From contig CM041199.1 of assembly GCA_023078555.1 (NCBI GenBank), positions 9,429,315-9,493,314 on the forward strand: 64,000 nt of DNA, read 5' to 3'. Positions 27,830 to 43,742 of this stretch are shown here, piece after piece; position 1 is the first letter of the stretch, and every line of letters starts with the position of its first letter. A program made the position numbers and the translations under genes. Below the pieces are notes generated by a model. The model had not been told where the DNA came from. It did no database searches and saw only the letters and a program-made list of their open reading frames with translations. The DNA comes from Ulva prolifera. Taxonomy: Eukaryota > Chlorophyta > Ulvophyceae > Ulvales > Ulvaceae.

Positions 27830-28827
27830 CTTGACTCCACGCACTTCACTCCACTCCGCTGACTTGACTCCACGGACTTGAATCCACTCCACGGACTTGA
27901 CTCCACGGACTTCACTCCACTCCTTACACTTAACTCTACTCCGCTGACTTGACTCCGCGGACTTGACTCCACGGACTTGCCTCCGTGGACTTGACTCCAC
28001 TCCACGGACTTGACTCCACGCACTTCACTCCACTCCGCTGACTTGACTCCACGGATTTGACTCCACTCCGCTGACTTCACTCCACAGACTTCACTCCACT
28101 CCTTAGACTGAACTCTACTCCGCTGACTTGACTCCGCGGACTTGACTCCACGGACTTGCCTCCGTGGACTTGACTCCACTCCACGGACTTGAATCCACGG
28201 ACTTCACTCCACTCCACAGACTTGACTCCGTGGAGTTGACTCCGTGGACTTGACTCCACTCCACGGACTTGATTCCACGGACTTGACTCCACTCCGCTGA
28301 CTTGACTCCTTGAACTTGAATCCACTCCACGGACTTGACTCCACGGACTTCACTCCACTCCTTACACTTAAATCTGCTCCGCTGACTTGACTCCGCGGAC
28401 TTGACTTCACGGACTTGCCTCCGTGGACTTGACTCCACTCCACGGACTTGAATCCACGGACTTCACTCCACTCCACAGACTTGATTCCGTAGACTTGACT
28501 CCGTGGACTTGACTCCACTCCACGGACTTGACTCCACGCACTGCACTCCACTCTGCTGACTTGACTCCACGGACTTGACTCCACTCCACGGACTTGACTC
28601 CACGCACTTCACTCCACTCCGCTGACTTGACTCCACGGACTTGAATCCACTCCACGGACTTGACTCCACGGACTTCACTCCACTCCTTACACTTAACTCT
28701 ACTCTGCTGACTTGACTCCGCGGACTTGACTCCACGGACTTGCCTCCGTGGTCTTGACTCCACTCCACGGACTTGAATCCACGGACTTCACTCCACTCCA
28801 CAGACTTGACTCCGTGGACTTGACTCC
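27830..28827. repeat. Higher-order block in B, copied at 36,723-37,720
   Basis: About 1.0 kb recurs 8,893 bp away with the same order of monomer variants, including TTGATTCCGTAGAC and the CACTGCACTCCACTCTGC units. I noticed few differences, one being CACGGATTTG near 28,057 against CACGGATATG near 36,950. Parts also resemble 29,980-30,340. Long-range copies without a tandem neighbour suggest repeated unequal exchange or segment insertion within the array. Confidence 0.65.
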
Positions 28828-31800
28828 GTGGACTTGACTCCACTCCACGGACTTGAATCCACGGACTTGACTCCACTCCACGGACTTGACTCCACGCACT
28901 TCACTCCACTCCGCTGACTTGACTCCACGGATTTGACTCCATTCCGCTGACTTGACTCCACAGACCTGACTCCATGGATTTGACTCCAATCCACGGACTT
29001 GACTCCACGGACTTCACTCCACTCCTTAGACTTAACTCTACTGCGCTGGCTTGACTCCGCGGACTTGACTCCACGGACTTGCCTCCGTGGACTTGACTCC
29101 ACTCCACGGACTTGAATCCACGGACTTCACTCCACTCCTTAGACTGAACTCTACTCCGCTGACTTGACTCCGCGGACTTGACTCCACGGACTTGACTCCA
29201 CTCCACGGACTTGACTCCACGCACTGCACTCCACTCCGCTGACTTGACTCCACGGATTTGACTCCACTCCGCTGACTTCACTCCACGGACTTCACTCCAC
29301 TCCTTACCCTTAACTCTACTCCGCTGACTTGACTCCGCGGACTTGACTCCACGGACTTGCCTCCGTGGACTTGACTCCACTCCACGGACTTGACACCACG
29401 GACTTGACTCCACTCCACGGACTTGAATCCACGGACTTGACTCCACTCCGCTGACTTGACTCCTTGAACTTGAATCCACTCCACGGACTTGACTCCACGG
29501 ACTAAACTCCACTCCTGAGACTGAACTCTACTCCGCTGACTTGACTCCGCTGACTTGACGCCACGGACTTGCCTCCGTGGACTTGACTCCATTCAACAGA
29601 CTTGACTCCACGCACTGCACTCCACTCTGCTGACTTGACTCCACGGACTTGACTCCACTCCACGGACTTGACTCCACACACTTCACTCCACTCCGCTGAC
29701 TTGACACCACGGACTTGACTCCACTCCACGGACTTGACTCCACGCACTTCACTCCACTCCGCTGACTTGACTCCACGGACTTGAATCCACTCCACGGACT
29801 TGACTCCACGGACTTCACTCCACTCCTTACACTTAACTCTACTCCGCTGACTTGACTCCGCGGACTTGACTCCACGGACTTGCCTCCGTGGACTTGACTC
29901 CACTCCACGGACTTGACTCCACGCACTTCACTCCACTCCGCTGACTTGACTCCACGGATTTGACTCCACTCCGCTGACTTCACTCCACAGACTTCACTCC
30001 ACTCCTTAGACTGAACTCTACTCCGCTGACTTGACTCCGCGGACTTGACTCCACGGACTTGCCTCCGTGGACTTGACTCCACTCCACGGACTTGAATCCA
30101 CGGACTTCACTCCACTCCACAGACTTGACTCCGTGGAGTTGACTCCGTGGACTTGACTCCACTCCACGGACTTGAATCCACGGACTTGACTCCACTCCGC
30201 TGACTTGACTCCTTGAACTTGAATCCACTCCACGGACTTGACTCCACGGACTTCACTCCACTCCTTACACTTAAATCTACTCCGCTGACTTGACTCCGCG
30301 GACTTGACTTCACGGACTTGCCTCCGTGGACTTGACTCCACTCCACGGACTTGAATCCACGGACTTCACTCCACTCCACAGACTTGATTCCGTGGACTTG
30401 ACTCCGTGGACTTGACTCCACTCCACGGACTTGACTCCACGCACTGCACTCCACTCTGCTGACTTGACTCCACGGACTTGACTCCACTCCACGGACTTGA
30501 ATCCACGGACTTGACTCCACTCCGCTGACTTGACTCCTTGAACTTGAATCCACTCCACGGAGTTGACTCCACGGACTTCACTCCACTCCTTAGACTTAAC
30601 TCTACTCCGCTGACTTGACTCCGCGGACTTGACTCCACGGACTTGCCTCCGTGGACTTGACTCCACTCCACGGACTTGAATCCACGGACTTCACTCCACT
30701 CCACAGACTTGACTCCGTGGAGTTGACTCCACGGACTTGACTCCACTCCACGGACTTGACTCCACGCACTGCACTCCACTCCGCTGACTTGACTCCACGG
30801 ATTTGACTCCACTCCGCTGACTTCACTCCACGGACTTCACTCCACTCCTTACCCTTAACTCTACTCCGCTGACTTGACTCCGCGGACTTGACTCCACGGA
30901 CTTGCCTCCGTGGACTTGACTCCACTCCACGGACTTGAATCCACGGACTTCACTCCACTCCACAGACTTGACTCCGTGGACTTGACTCCACTCCACGGAC
31001 TTGACTCCACGCACTTCACTCCACTCCTTAGACTTAACTCTACTCCGCTGACTTGACTCCGCGGACTTGACTCCACGGACTTGCCTCTGTGGACTTGACT
31101 CCACTCCACGGACTTGACTCCACGCACTGCACTCCACTCCACAGACTTTACTCAACGGATTTGACTCCACTCCGCTGACTTCACTCCACGGACTTCACTC
31201 CACTCCTTACACTTAACTCTACTCCGCTGACTTGACTCCGCGGACTTGACTCCACGGACTTGCCTCCGTGGACTTGACTCCACTCCACAGACTTGACTCC
31301 ACGCACTGCACTCCACTCTGCTGACTTGACTCCACGGACTTGACTCCGTGGACTTGACTCCACTCCACGGACTTGAATCCACGGACTTGACTCCACTCCA
31401 CGGACTTGACTCCACGCACTTCACTCCACTCCGCTGACTTGACTCCACGGATTTGACTCCACTCCGCTGACTTGACTCCACAGACCTGACTCCATGGATT
31501 TGACTCCAATCCACGGACTTGACTCCACGGACTTCACTCCACTCCTTAGACTTAACTCTACTGCGCTGGCTTGACTCCGCGGACTTGACTCCACGGACTT
31601 GCCTCCGTGGACTTGACTCCACTCCACGGACTTGAATCCACGGACTTCACTCCACTCCACAGACTTGACTCCGTGGACTTGACTCCACTCCACGGACTTG
31701 ACTCCACGCACTTCACTCCACTCCGCTGACTTGACTCCACGGATTTGACTCCACTCCGCTGACTTCACTCCACGGACTTCACTCAACTCCTTAGACTTAA

Positions 31801-33429
31801 CTCTACTCCGCTGACTTGACTCCGCGGACTTGACTCCACGGACTTGCCTCCGTGGTCTTGACTCCACTCCACGGACTTGAATCCACGGACTTCACTCCAC
31901 TCCACAGACTTGACTCCGTGGACTTGACTCCGTGGACTTGACTCCACTCCACGGACTTGAATCCACGGACTTGACTCCACTCCGCTGACTTGACTCCTTG
32001 AACTTGAATCCACTCCACGGACTTGACTCCACGGACTTCACTCCACTCCTTAGACTGAACTCTACTCCGCTGACTTGACTCCGCGGACTTGACTCCACGG
32101 ACTTGCCTCCGTGGACTTGACTCCACTCCACAGACTTGACTCCACGCACTGCACTCCACTCTGCTGACTTGACTCCACGGACTTGACTCCACTCCACGGA
32201 CTTGACTCCACACACTTCACTCCACTCCGCTGACTTGACACCACGGACTTGACTCCACTCCACGGACTTGACTCCACGCACTTTACTCCACTCCGCTGAC
32301 TTGACTCCACGGACTTGACTCCCCGGACTTGCCTCCGTGGACTTGACTCCACTCCACGGACTTGAATCCACGGACTTCACTCCACTCCACAGACTTGACT
32401 CCGTGGACTTGACTCCGTGGAATTGACTCCACTCCACGGACTTGAATCCACGGATTTGACTCCACTCCGCTGACTTGACTCCACAGACCTGACTCCATGG
32501 ATTTGACTCCAATCCACGGACTTGACTCCACGGACTTCACTCCACTCCTTAGACTTAACTCTACTCCGCTGGCTTGACTCCGCGGACTTGACTCCACGGA
32601 CTTGCCTCCGTGGACTTGACTCCACTCCACGGACTTGAATCCACGGACTTCACTCCACTCCACAGACTTGACTCCGTGGACTCGAATCCACTCCACGGAC
32701 TTGACTCCACGCACTTCACTCCACTCCGCTGACTTGACTCCACGGATTTGACTCCACTCCGCTGACTTCACTCCACGGACTTCACTCAACTCCTTAGACT
32801 TAACTCTACTCCGCTGACTTGACTCCGCGGACTTGACTCCACGGACTTGCCTCTGTGGACTTGACTCCACTCCACGGACTTGACTCCACGCACTGCACTC
32901 CACTCCACAGACTTTACTCCACGGATTTGACTCCACTCCGCTGACTTCACTCCACGGACTTCACTCAACTCCTTAGACTTAACTCTACTCCGCTGACTTG
33001 ACTCCGCGGACTTGACTCCACGGACTTGCCTCCGTGGACTTGACTCCACTCCACGGACTTGAATTCACGGACTTCACTCCACTCCACAGACTAGACTCCG
33101 TGGACTTGACTCCGTGGACTTGACTCCACTCCACGGACTTGAATCCACGGACTTGACTCCACTCCACGGACTTGAATCCACGGACTTGACTCCACTCCGC
33201 TGACTTGACTCCTTGAACTTGACTCCACTCCACGGACTTGAATCCACGGACTTCACTTCACTCCACAGACTTGAATCCACGGACTTCACTTCACTCCACA
33301 GACTTGACTCCGTGGACTTGACTCCACTCCGCTGACTTGACTCCACGGATTTGACTCCACTCCGCTGACTTGACTCCACGCACTTCACTCCACTCCGCTG
33401 ACTTGACTCCACGGATTTGACTCCACTCC

Positions 33430-34162
33430 GCTGACTTCACTCCACGGACTTCACTCAACTCCTTAGACTTAACTCTACTCCGCTGACTTGACTCCGCGGA
33501 CTTGACTCCACGGACTTGCCTCCGTGGACTTGACTCCGTGGACTTGACTCCACTCCACGGACTTGACTCCACGGACTTCACTCCACTCCTTACACTTAAC
33601 TCTACTCCGCTGACTTGACTCCGCGGACTTGACTCCGCGGACTTGCCTCCGTGGACTTGACTCCACTCCACGGACTTGAATCCACGGACTTCACTTCACT
33701 CCACAGACTTGAATCCACGGACTTCACTTCACTCCACAGACTTGACTCCGTGGACTTGACTCCACTCCACGGACTTGACTCCACGCACTTCACTCCACTC
33801 CGCTGACTTCACTCCACGGACTTCACTCAACTCCTTAGACTTAACTCTACTCCGCTGACTTGACTCTGCGGACTTGACTCCACGGACTTGCCTCCGTGGA
33901 CTTGACTCCGTGGACTTGACTCCACTCCACGGACTTGACTCCACGGACTTCACTCCACTCCTTACACTTAACTCTACTCCGCTGACTTGACTCCGCGGAC
34001 TTGACTCCGCGGACTTGCCTCCGTGGACTTGACTCCACTCCACGGACTTGAATCCACGGACTTCACTTCACTCCACAGACTTGAATCCACGGACTTCACT
34101 TCACTCCACAGACTTGACTCCGTGGACTTGACTCCACTCCACGGACTTGACTCCACGCACTT
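33430..34162. repeat. 372-bp higher-order repeat in B, two tandem copies
   Basis: The order of monomers from CACTCAACTCCTTAGAC onward repeats after 372 bp. Related sequence recurs at longer offsets (about 1,239 and 1,371 bp) across 33.8-36.9 kb, and again right of the transposon at 47.7-48.1 kb (offset 14,253 bp). The second copy has a TCTGCGGA monomer near 33,866 where the first has TCCGCGGA. Confidence 0.7.
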
Positions 34163-37100
34163 CACTCCACTCCGCTGACTTGACTCCACGGATTTGACTC
34201 CACTCCGCTGACTTCACTCCACGGACTTCACTCAACTCCTTAGACTTAACTCTACTCCGTTGACTTGACTCCGCGGACTTGACTCCACGGACTTGCCTCC
34301 GTGGACTTGACTCCACTCCACGGACTTGAATCCACGGACTTCACTCCACTCCACAGACTTGACTCCGTGGACTTGACTCCGTGGACTTGACTCCACTCCA
34401 CGGAGTTGAATCCACGGACTTGACTCCACTCCACGGACTTGAATCCACGGACTTGACTCCACTCCGCTGACTTGACTCCGTGGACTTGACTCCACTCCAC
34501 GGACTTGACTCAACGCACTTCACTCCACTCCGCTGACTTGACTCCACGGATTTGACTCCACTCCGCTGACTTCACTCCACGGACTTCACTCAACTCCTTA
34601 CACTTAACTCTACTCCGCTGGCTTGACTCCGCGGACTTGACTCCACGGACTTGCCTCCGTGGACTTGACTCCACTCCACGGACTTGAATCCACGGACTTC
34701 ACTCCACTCCACAGACTTGACTCCGTGGACTTGACTCCACTCCACGGAGTTGAATCCACGGACTTGACTCCACTCCACGGACTTGAATCCACGGACTTGA
34801 CTCCACTCCGCTGACTTGACTCCTTGAACTTGACTCCACTCCACGGACTTGAATCCACGGACTTCACTTCACTCCACAGACTTGAATCCACGGACTTCAC
34901 TTCACTCCACAGACTTGACTCCGTGGACTTGACTCCACTCCGCTGACTTGACTCCGTGGACTTGACTCCACTCCACGGACTTGACTCCACGCACTTCACT
35001 CCACTCCGCTGACTTGACTCCACGGATTTGACTCCACTCCGCTGACTTCACTCCACGGACTTCACTCAACTCCCTAGACTTAACTCTACTCCGCTGACTT
35101 GACTCCGCGGACTTGACTCCACGGACTTGCCTCCGTGGACTTGACTCCGTGGACTTGACTCCACTCCACGGACTTAACTCCACGGACTTCACTCCACTCC
35201 TTACACTTAACTCTACTCCGCTGACTTGACTCCGCGGACTTGACTCCGCGGACTTGCCTCCGTGGACTTGACTCCACTCCACGGACTTGAATCCACGGAC
35301 TTCACTTCACTCCACAGACTTGAATCCACGGACTTCACTTCACTCCACAGACTTGACTCCGTGGACTTGACTCCACTCCACGGACTTGACTCCACGCACT
35401 TCACTCCACTCCGCTGACTTGACTCCACGGATTTGACTCCACTCCGCTGACTTCACTCCACGGACTTCACTCAACTCCTTAGACTTAACTCTACTCCGTT
35501 GACTTGACTCCGCGGACTTGACTCCACGGACTTGCCTCCGTGGACTTGACTCCACTCCACGGACTTGAATCCACGGACTTCACTCCACTCCACAGACTTG
35601 ACTCCGTGGACTTGACTCCGTGGACTTGACTCCACTCCACGGAGTTGAATCCACGGACTTGACTCCACTCCACGGACTTGAATCCACGGACTTGACTCCA
35701 CTCCGCTGACTTGACTCCTTGAACTTGACTCCACTCCACGGACTTGAATCCACGGACTTCACTTCACTCCACAGACTTGAATCCACGGACTTCACTTCAC
35801 TCCACAGACTTGACTCCGTGGACTTGACTCCACTCCGCTGACTTGACTCCGTGGACTTGACTCCACTCCACGGACTTGACTCCACGCACTTCACTCCACT
35901 CCGCTGACTTGACTCCACGGATTTGACTCCACTCCGCTGACTTCACTCCACGGACTTCACTCAACTCCTTACACTTAACTCTACTCCGCTGGCTTGACTC
36001 CGCGGACTTGACTCCACGGACTTGCCTCCGTGGACTTGACTCCACTCCACGGACTTGAATCCACGGACTTCACTCCACTCCACAGACTTGACTCCGTGGA
36101 CTTGACTCCACTCCACGGAGTTGAATCCACGGACTTGACTCCACTCCACGGACTTGAATCCACGGACTTGACTCCACTCCGCTGACTTGACTCCTTGAAC
36201 TTGACTCCACTCCACGGACTTGAATCCACGGACTTCACTTCACTCCACAGACTTGAATCCACGGACTTCACTTCACTCCACAGACTTGACTCCGTGGACT
36301 TGACTCCACTCCGCTGACTTGACTCCGTGGACTTGACTCCACTCCACGGACTTGACTCCACGCACTTCACTCCACTCCGCTGACTTGACTCCACGGATTT
36401 GACTCCACTCCGCTGACTTCACTCCACGGACTTCACTCAACTCCTTAGACTTAACTCTACTCCGCTGACTTGACTCCGCGGACTTGACTCCACGGACTTG
36501 CCTCCGTGGACTTGACTCCGTGGACTTGACTCCACTCCACGGACTTGACTCCACGGACTTCACTCCACTCCTTACACTTAACTCTACTCCGCTGACTTGA
36601 CTCCGCGGACTTGACTCCGCGGACTTGCCTCCCTGGACTTGACTCCACTCCACGGACTTGAATCCACGCACTTCACTCCACTCCGCTGACTTGACTCCAC
36701 GGATTTGACTCCACTCCGCTGACTTGACTCCACGCACTTCACTCCACTCCGCTGACTTGACTCCACGGACTTGAATCCACTCCACGGACTTGACTCCACG
36801 GACTTCACTCCACTCCTTACACTTAACTCTACTCCGCTGACTTGACTCCGCGGACTTGACTCCACGGACTTGCCTCCGTGGACTTGACTCCACTCCACGG
36901 ACTTGACTCCACGCACTTCACTCCACTCCGCTGACTTGACTCCACGGATATGACTCCACTCCGCTGACTTCACTCCACAGACTTCACTCCACTCCTTAGA
37001 CTGAACTCTACTCCGCTGACTTGACTCCGCGGACTTGACTCCACGGACTTGCCTCCGTGGACTTGACTCCACTCCACGGACTTGAATCCACGGACTTCAC

Positions 37101-37664
37101 TCCACTCCACAGACTTGACTCCGTGGAGTTGACTCCGTGGACTTGACTCCACTCCACGGACTTGAATCCACGGACTTGACTCCACTCCGCTGACTTGACT
37201 CCTTGAACTTGAATCCACTCCACGGACTTGACTCCACGGACTTCACTCCACTCCTTACACTTAAATCTACTCCGCTGACTTGACTCCGCGGACTTGACTT
37301 CACGGACTTGCCTCCGTGGACTTGACTCCACTCCACGGACTTGAATCCACGGACTTCACTCCACTCCACAGACTTGATTCCGTAGACTTGACTCCGTGGA
37401 CTTGACTCCACTCCACGGACTTGACTCCACGCACTGCACTCCACTCTGCTGACTTGACTCCACGGACTTGACTCCACTCCACGGACTTGACTCCACGCAC
37501 TTCACTCCACTCCGCTGACTTGACTCCACGGACTTGAATCCACTCCACGGACTTGACTCCACGGACTTCACTCCACTCCTTACACTTAACTCTACTCTGC
37601 TGACTTGACTCCGCGGACTTGACTCCACGGACTTGCCTCCGTGGTCTTGACTCCACTCCACGGA

Positions 37665-39402
37665 CTTGAATCCACGGACTTCACTCCACTCCACAGACTT
37701 GACTCCGTGGACTTGACTCCACTCCACGGACTTGACTCCACGGATTTGACTCCACTCCGCTGACTTGACTCCACAGACCTGACTCCGTGGATTTGACTCC
37801 AATCCACGGAGTTGACTCCACGGACTTCACTCCACTCCTTAGACTTAACTCGACTCCGCTGGCTTGACTCCGCGGACTTGACTCCACAGCCTTGCCTCCG
37901 TGGACTTGACTCCACTCCACGGACTTTGAATCCACGGACTTCACTCCACTCCACAGACTTGACTCCGTGGACTTGACTCCACTCCACGGACTTGACTCCA
38001 CGCACTTCACTCCACTCCGCTGACTTGACTCCTTGAACTTGAATCCACTCCGCTGACTTGACTCCGCGGACTTGACTCCACGGACTTGCCTCCGTGGACT
38101 TGACTCCACTCCACAGACTTGACTCCACGCACTGCACTCCACTCTGCTGACTTGACTCCACGGACTTGACTCCACTCCACGGACTTGACTCCACACACTT
38201 CACTCCACTCCGCTGACTTGACACCACGGACTTGACTCCACTCCACGGACTTGACTCCACGCACTTCACTCCACTCCGCTGACTTGACTCCACGGACTTG
38301 AATCCACTCCACGGACTTGACTCCACGGACTTCACTCCACTCCTTACACTTAACTCTACTCCGCTGACTTGACTCCGCGGACTTGACTCCACGGACTTGC
38401 CTCCGTGGAGTTGACTCCACTCCACGGACTTGAATCCACGGACTTGACTCCACTCCGCTGACTTGACTCCTTGAACTTGACTCCACTCCACGGACTTGAA
38501 TCCACGGACTTCACTTCACTCCACAGACTTGAATCCACGGACTTCACTCCACTCCACAGACTTGACTCCGTGGACTTGACTCCACTCCACGGACTTGACT
38601 CCACGGATTTGACTCCACTCCGCTGACTTGACTCCACAGACCTGACTCCGTGGATTTGACTCCAATCCACGGAGTTGACTCCACGGACTTCACTCCACTC
38701 CTTAGACTTAACTCGACTCCGCTGGCTTGACTCCGCGGACTTGACTCCACAGCCTTGCCTCCGTGGACTTGACTCCACTCCACGGACTTTGAATCCACGG
38801 ACTTCACTCCACTCCACAGACTTGACTCCGTGGACTTGACTCCACTCCACGGACTTGACTCCACGCACTTCACTCCACTCCGCTGACTTGACTCCTTGAA
38901 CTTGAATCCACTCCGCTGACTTGACTCCGCGGACTTGACTCCACGGACTTGCCTCCGTGGACTTGACTCCACTCCACAGACTTGACTCCACGCACTGCAC
39001 TCCACTCTGCTGACTTGACTCCACGGACTTGACTCCACTCCACGGACTTGACTCCACACACTTCACTCCACTCCGCTGACTTGACACCACGGACTTGACT
39101 CCACTCCACGGACTTGACTCCACGCACTTCACTCCACTCCGCTGACTTGACTCCACGGACTTGAATCCACTCCACGGACTTGACTCCACGGACTTCACTC
39201 CACTCCTTACACTTAACTCTACTCCGCTGACTTGACTCCGCGGACTTGACTCCACGGACTTGCCTCCGTGGAGTTGACTCCACTCCACGGACTTGAATCC
39301 ACGGACTTGACTCCACTCCGCTGACTTGACTCCTTGAACTTGACTCCACTCCACGGACTTGAATCCACGGACTTCACTTCACTCCACAGACTTGAATCCA
39401 CG
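37665..39402. repeat. 863-bp higher-order repeat in B, two tandem copies
   Basis: Positions 37,681 and 38,544, and 38,041 and 38,904, carry the same sequence 863 bp apart. Both copies share rare marks: a monomer junction GGACTTTGAATCC with an extra T, CACAGCCTTGCC, and TTGACACCACGG. The extra T occurs again near 41,711, so it is an inherited variant and not a one-off read error. I saw almost no differences between the copies. Confidence 0.85.
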
Positions 39403-40729
39403 GACTTCACTTCACTCCACAGACTTGACTCCGTGGACTTGACTCCACTCCGCTGACTTGACTCCACGGATTTGACTCCACTCCGCTGACTTGACTCCAC
39501 AGACCTGACTCCATGGATTTGACTCCAATCCACGGACTTGACTCCACGGACTTCACTCCACTCCTTAGACTTAACTCTACTCCGCTGGCTTGACTCCGCG
39601 GACTTGACTCCACGGACTTGAATCCACGGACTTCACTTCACTCCACAGACTTGAATCCACGGACTTCACTTCACTCCACAGACTTGACTCCGTGGACTTG
39701 ACTCCACTCCACGGACTTGACTCCACGGATTTGACTCCACTCCGCTGACTTGACTCCACAGACCTGACTCCGTGGATTTGACTCCAATCCACGGAGTTGA
39801 CTCCACGGACTTCACTCCACTCCTTAGACTTGACTCTACTCCGCTGGCTTGACTCCGCGGACTTGACTCCACGGACTTGAATCCGTGGACTTGACTCCAC
39901 TCCACGGACTTGAATCCACGGACTTCACTTCACTCCACAGACTTGAATCCACGGACTTCACTCCACTCCACAGACTTGACTCCGTGGACTTGACTCCGTG
40001 GACTTGACTCCACTCCACGGACTTGAATCCACGGACTTGACTCCACTCCGCTGACTTGACTCCTTGAACTTGACTCCACTCCACGGACTTGAATCCACGG
40101 ACTTCACTTCACTCCACAGACTTGAATCCACGGACTTCACTTCACTCCACAGACTTGACTCCGTGGACTTGACTCCACTCCGCTGACTTGACTCCACGGA
40201 TTTGACTCCACTCCGCTGACTTGACTCCACAGACCTGACTCCATGGATTTGACTCCAATCCACGGACTTGACTCCACGGACTTCACTCCACTCCTTAGAC
40301 TTAACTCTACTCCGCTGGCTTGACTCCGCGGACTTGACTCCACGGACTTGAATCCACGGACTTCACTTCACTCCACAGACTTGAATCCACGGACTTCACT
40401 TCACTCCACAGACTTGACTCCGTGGACTTGACTCCACTCCACGGACTTGACTCCACGGATTTGACTCCACTCCGCTGACTTGACTCCACAGACCTGACTC
40501 CGTGGATTTGACTCCAATCCACGGAGTTGACTCCACGGACTTCACTCCACTCCTTAGACTTGACTCTACTCCGCTGGCTTGACTCCGCGGACTTGACTCC
40601 ACGGACTTGCCTCCGTGGACTTGACTCCACTCCACGGACTTGAATCCACGGACTTCACTTCACTCCACAGACTTGAATCCACGGACTTCACTCCACTCCA
40701 CAGACTTGACTCCGTGGACTTGACTCCAC
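39275..40729. repeat. 730-bp higher-order repeat in B, two tandem copies
   Basis: The run of monomers repeats at exactly 730 bp (for example 39,407 to 40,137 and 39,577 to 40,307), directly after the 863-bp repeat. A related partial copy follows at an offset of 683 bp around 41.0-41.3 kb. A local difference near 39,881 (CTTGAATCCGTGG against CTTGCCTCCGTGG) separates the copies. Confidence 0.78.
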
Positions 40730-43700
40730 TCCACGGACTTGAATCCACGGACTTCACTCCACTCCACAGACTTGACTCCGTGGACTTGACTCCACTCCAC
40801 GGACTTGAATCCACGGACTTGACTCCACTCCACGGACTTGACTCCACGCACTTCACTCCACTCCGCGGACTTGACTCCACGGATTTGACTCCACTCCGCT
40901 GACTTGACTCCACAGACCTGACTCCATGGATTTGACTCCAATCCACGGACTTGACTCCACGGACTTCACTCCACTCCTTAGACTTAACTCTACTCCGCTG
41001 GCTTGACTCCGCGGACTTGACTCCACGGACTTGAATCCACGGACTTCACTTCACTCCACAGACTTGAATCCACGGACTTCACTTCACTCCACAGACTTGA
41101 CTCCGTGGACTTGACTCCACTCCACGGACTTGACTCCACGGATTTGACTCCACTCCGCTGACTTGACTCCACAGACCTGACTCCGTGGATTTGACTCCAA
41201 TCCACGGAGTTGACTCCACGGACTTCACTCCACTCCTTAGACTTGACTCTACTCCGCTGGCTTGACTCCGCGGACTTGACTCCACGGACTTGCCTCCGTG
41301 GACTTGACTCCACTCCACGGACTTGAATCCACGGACTTCACTCCACTCCACAGACTTGACTCCGTGGACTTGACTCCACTCCACGGACTTGAATCCACGG
41401 ACTTCACTCCACTCCACAGACTTGACTCCGTGGACTTGACTCCACTCCACGGACTTGAATCCACGGACTTGACTCCACTCCACGGACTTGACTCCACGCA
41501 CTTCACTCCACTCCGCTGACTTGACTCCACGGATTTGACTCCACTCCGCTGACTTGACTCCACAGACCTGACTCCGTGGATTTGACTCCAATCCACGGAG
41601 TTGACTCCACGGACTTCACTCCACTCCTTAGACTTAACTCGACTCCGCTGGCTTGACTCCGCGGACTTGACTCCACGGCCTTGCCTCCGTGGACTTGACT
41701 CCACTCCACGGACTTTGAATCCACGGACTTCACTCCACTCCACAGACTTGACTCCGTGGACTTGACTCCACTCCACGGACTTGACTCCACGCACTTCACT
41801 CCACTCCGCTGACTTGACTCCTTGAACTTGAATCCACTACGCTGACTTGACTCCGCGGACTTGACTCCACGGACTTGCCTTCGTGGACTTGACTCCACTC
41901 CACAGACTTGACTCCACGCACTGCACTCCACTCTGCTGACTTGACTCCACGGACTTGACTCCACTCCACGGACTTGACTCCACACACTTCACTCCACTCC
42001 GCTGACTTGACTCCACGGACTTGAATCCACTCCACGGACTTGACTCCACGGACTTCACTCCACTCCTTACACGTAACTCTACTCCGCTGACTTGACTCCG
42101 CGGACTTGACTCCACGGACTTGCCTCCGTGGAGTTGACTCCACTCCACGGACTTGAATCCACGGACTTCACTCCACTCCACAGACTTGACTCCGTGGACT
42201 TGACTCCGTGGACTTGACTCCACTCCACGGACTTGAATCCACGGACTTGACTCCACTCCGCTGACTTGACTCCTTGAACTTGACTCCACTCCACGGACTT
42301 GAATCCACGGACTTCACTTCACTCCACAGACTTGAATCCACGGACTTCACTTCACTCCACAGACTTGACTCCGTGGACTTGACTCCACTCCACGGACTTG
42401 ACTCCACGGATTTGAATCCACTCCGCTGACTTGACTCCACAGACCTGACTCCGTGGATTTGACTCCAATCCACGGAGTTGACTCCACGGACTTCACTCCA
42501 CTCCTTAGACTTAACTCTACTCCGCTGGCTTGACTCCGCGGACTTGACTCCACTCCACGGACTTGAATCCACGGACTTCACTTCACTCCACAGACTTGAA
42601 TCCACGGACTTCACTTCACTCCACAGACTTGACTCCGTGGACTTGACTCCACTCCACGGACTTGACTCCACGGATTTGACTCCACTCCGCGGACTTGACT
42701 CCACAGACCTGACTCCGTGGATTTGACTCCAATCCACGGAGTTGACTCCACGGACTTCACTCCACTCCTTAGACTTGACTCTACTCCGCTGGCTTGACTC
42801 CGCGGACTTGACTCCACGGACTTGCCTCCGTGGACTTGACTCCACTCCACGGACTTGACTCCACGCACTTCACTCCACTCCGCTGACTTGACTCCACGGA
42901 CTTGAATCCACTCCACGGACTTGACTCCACGGACTTCACTCCACTCCTTACACGTAACTCTACTCCGCTGACTTGACTCCGCGGACTTGACTCCACGGAC
43001 TTGCCTCCGTGGAGTTGACTCCACTCCACGGACTTGAATCCACGGACTTCACTCCACTCCACAGACTTGACTCCGTGGACTTGACTCCGTGGACTTGACT
43101 CCACTCCACGGACTTGAATCCACGGACTTGACTCCACTCCGCTGACTTGACTCCTTGAACTTGACTCCACTCCACGGACTTGAATCCACGGACTTCACTT
43201 CACTCCACAGACTTGAATCCACGGACTTCACTTCACTCCACAGACTTGACTCCGTGGACTTGACTCCACTCCACGGACTTGACTCCACGGATTTGAATCC
43301 ACTCCGCTGACTTGACTCCACAGACCTGACTCCGTGGATTTGACTCCAATCCACGGAGTTGACTCCACGGACTTCACTTCACTCCTTACACTTAACTCTA
43401 CTCCGCTGACTTGACTCCGCGGACTTGACTCCGCGGACTTGACTCCACTCCACGGACTTGAATCCACGGACTTCACTTCACTCCACAGACTTGAATCCAC
43501 GGACTTCACTCCACTCCACAGACTTGACTCCGTGGACTTGACTCCACTCCACGGACTTGACTCCACGGATTTGACTCCAATCCACGGAGTTGACTCCACG
43601 GACTTCACTCCACTCCTTAGACTTAAATCTACTCCGCTGGCTTGACTCCGCGGACTTGACTCAACGGACTTGCCTCCGTGGACTTGACTCCACTCCACGG

Positions 43701-43742
43701 ACTTGAATCCACGGACTTCACTCCACTCCACAGACTTGACTC

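Noticed and set aside
27121-28179. Minus-strand open frame of 352 codons in satellite B, Ser/Val/Glu-rich repeats
   Set aside because: The minus strand of the 14/19-bp monomer has few stop triplets, whereas CTTGACT puts TGA on the plus strand. Frames overlap in different phases and mirror monomer order, so they are not credible genes.
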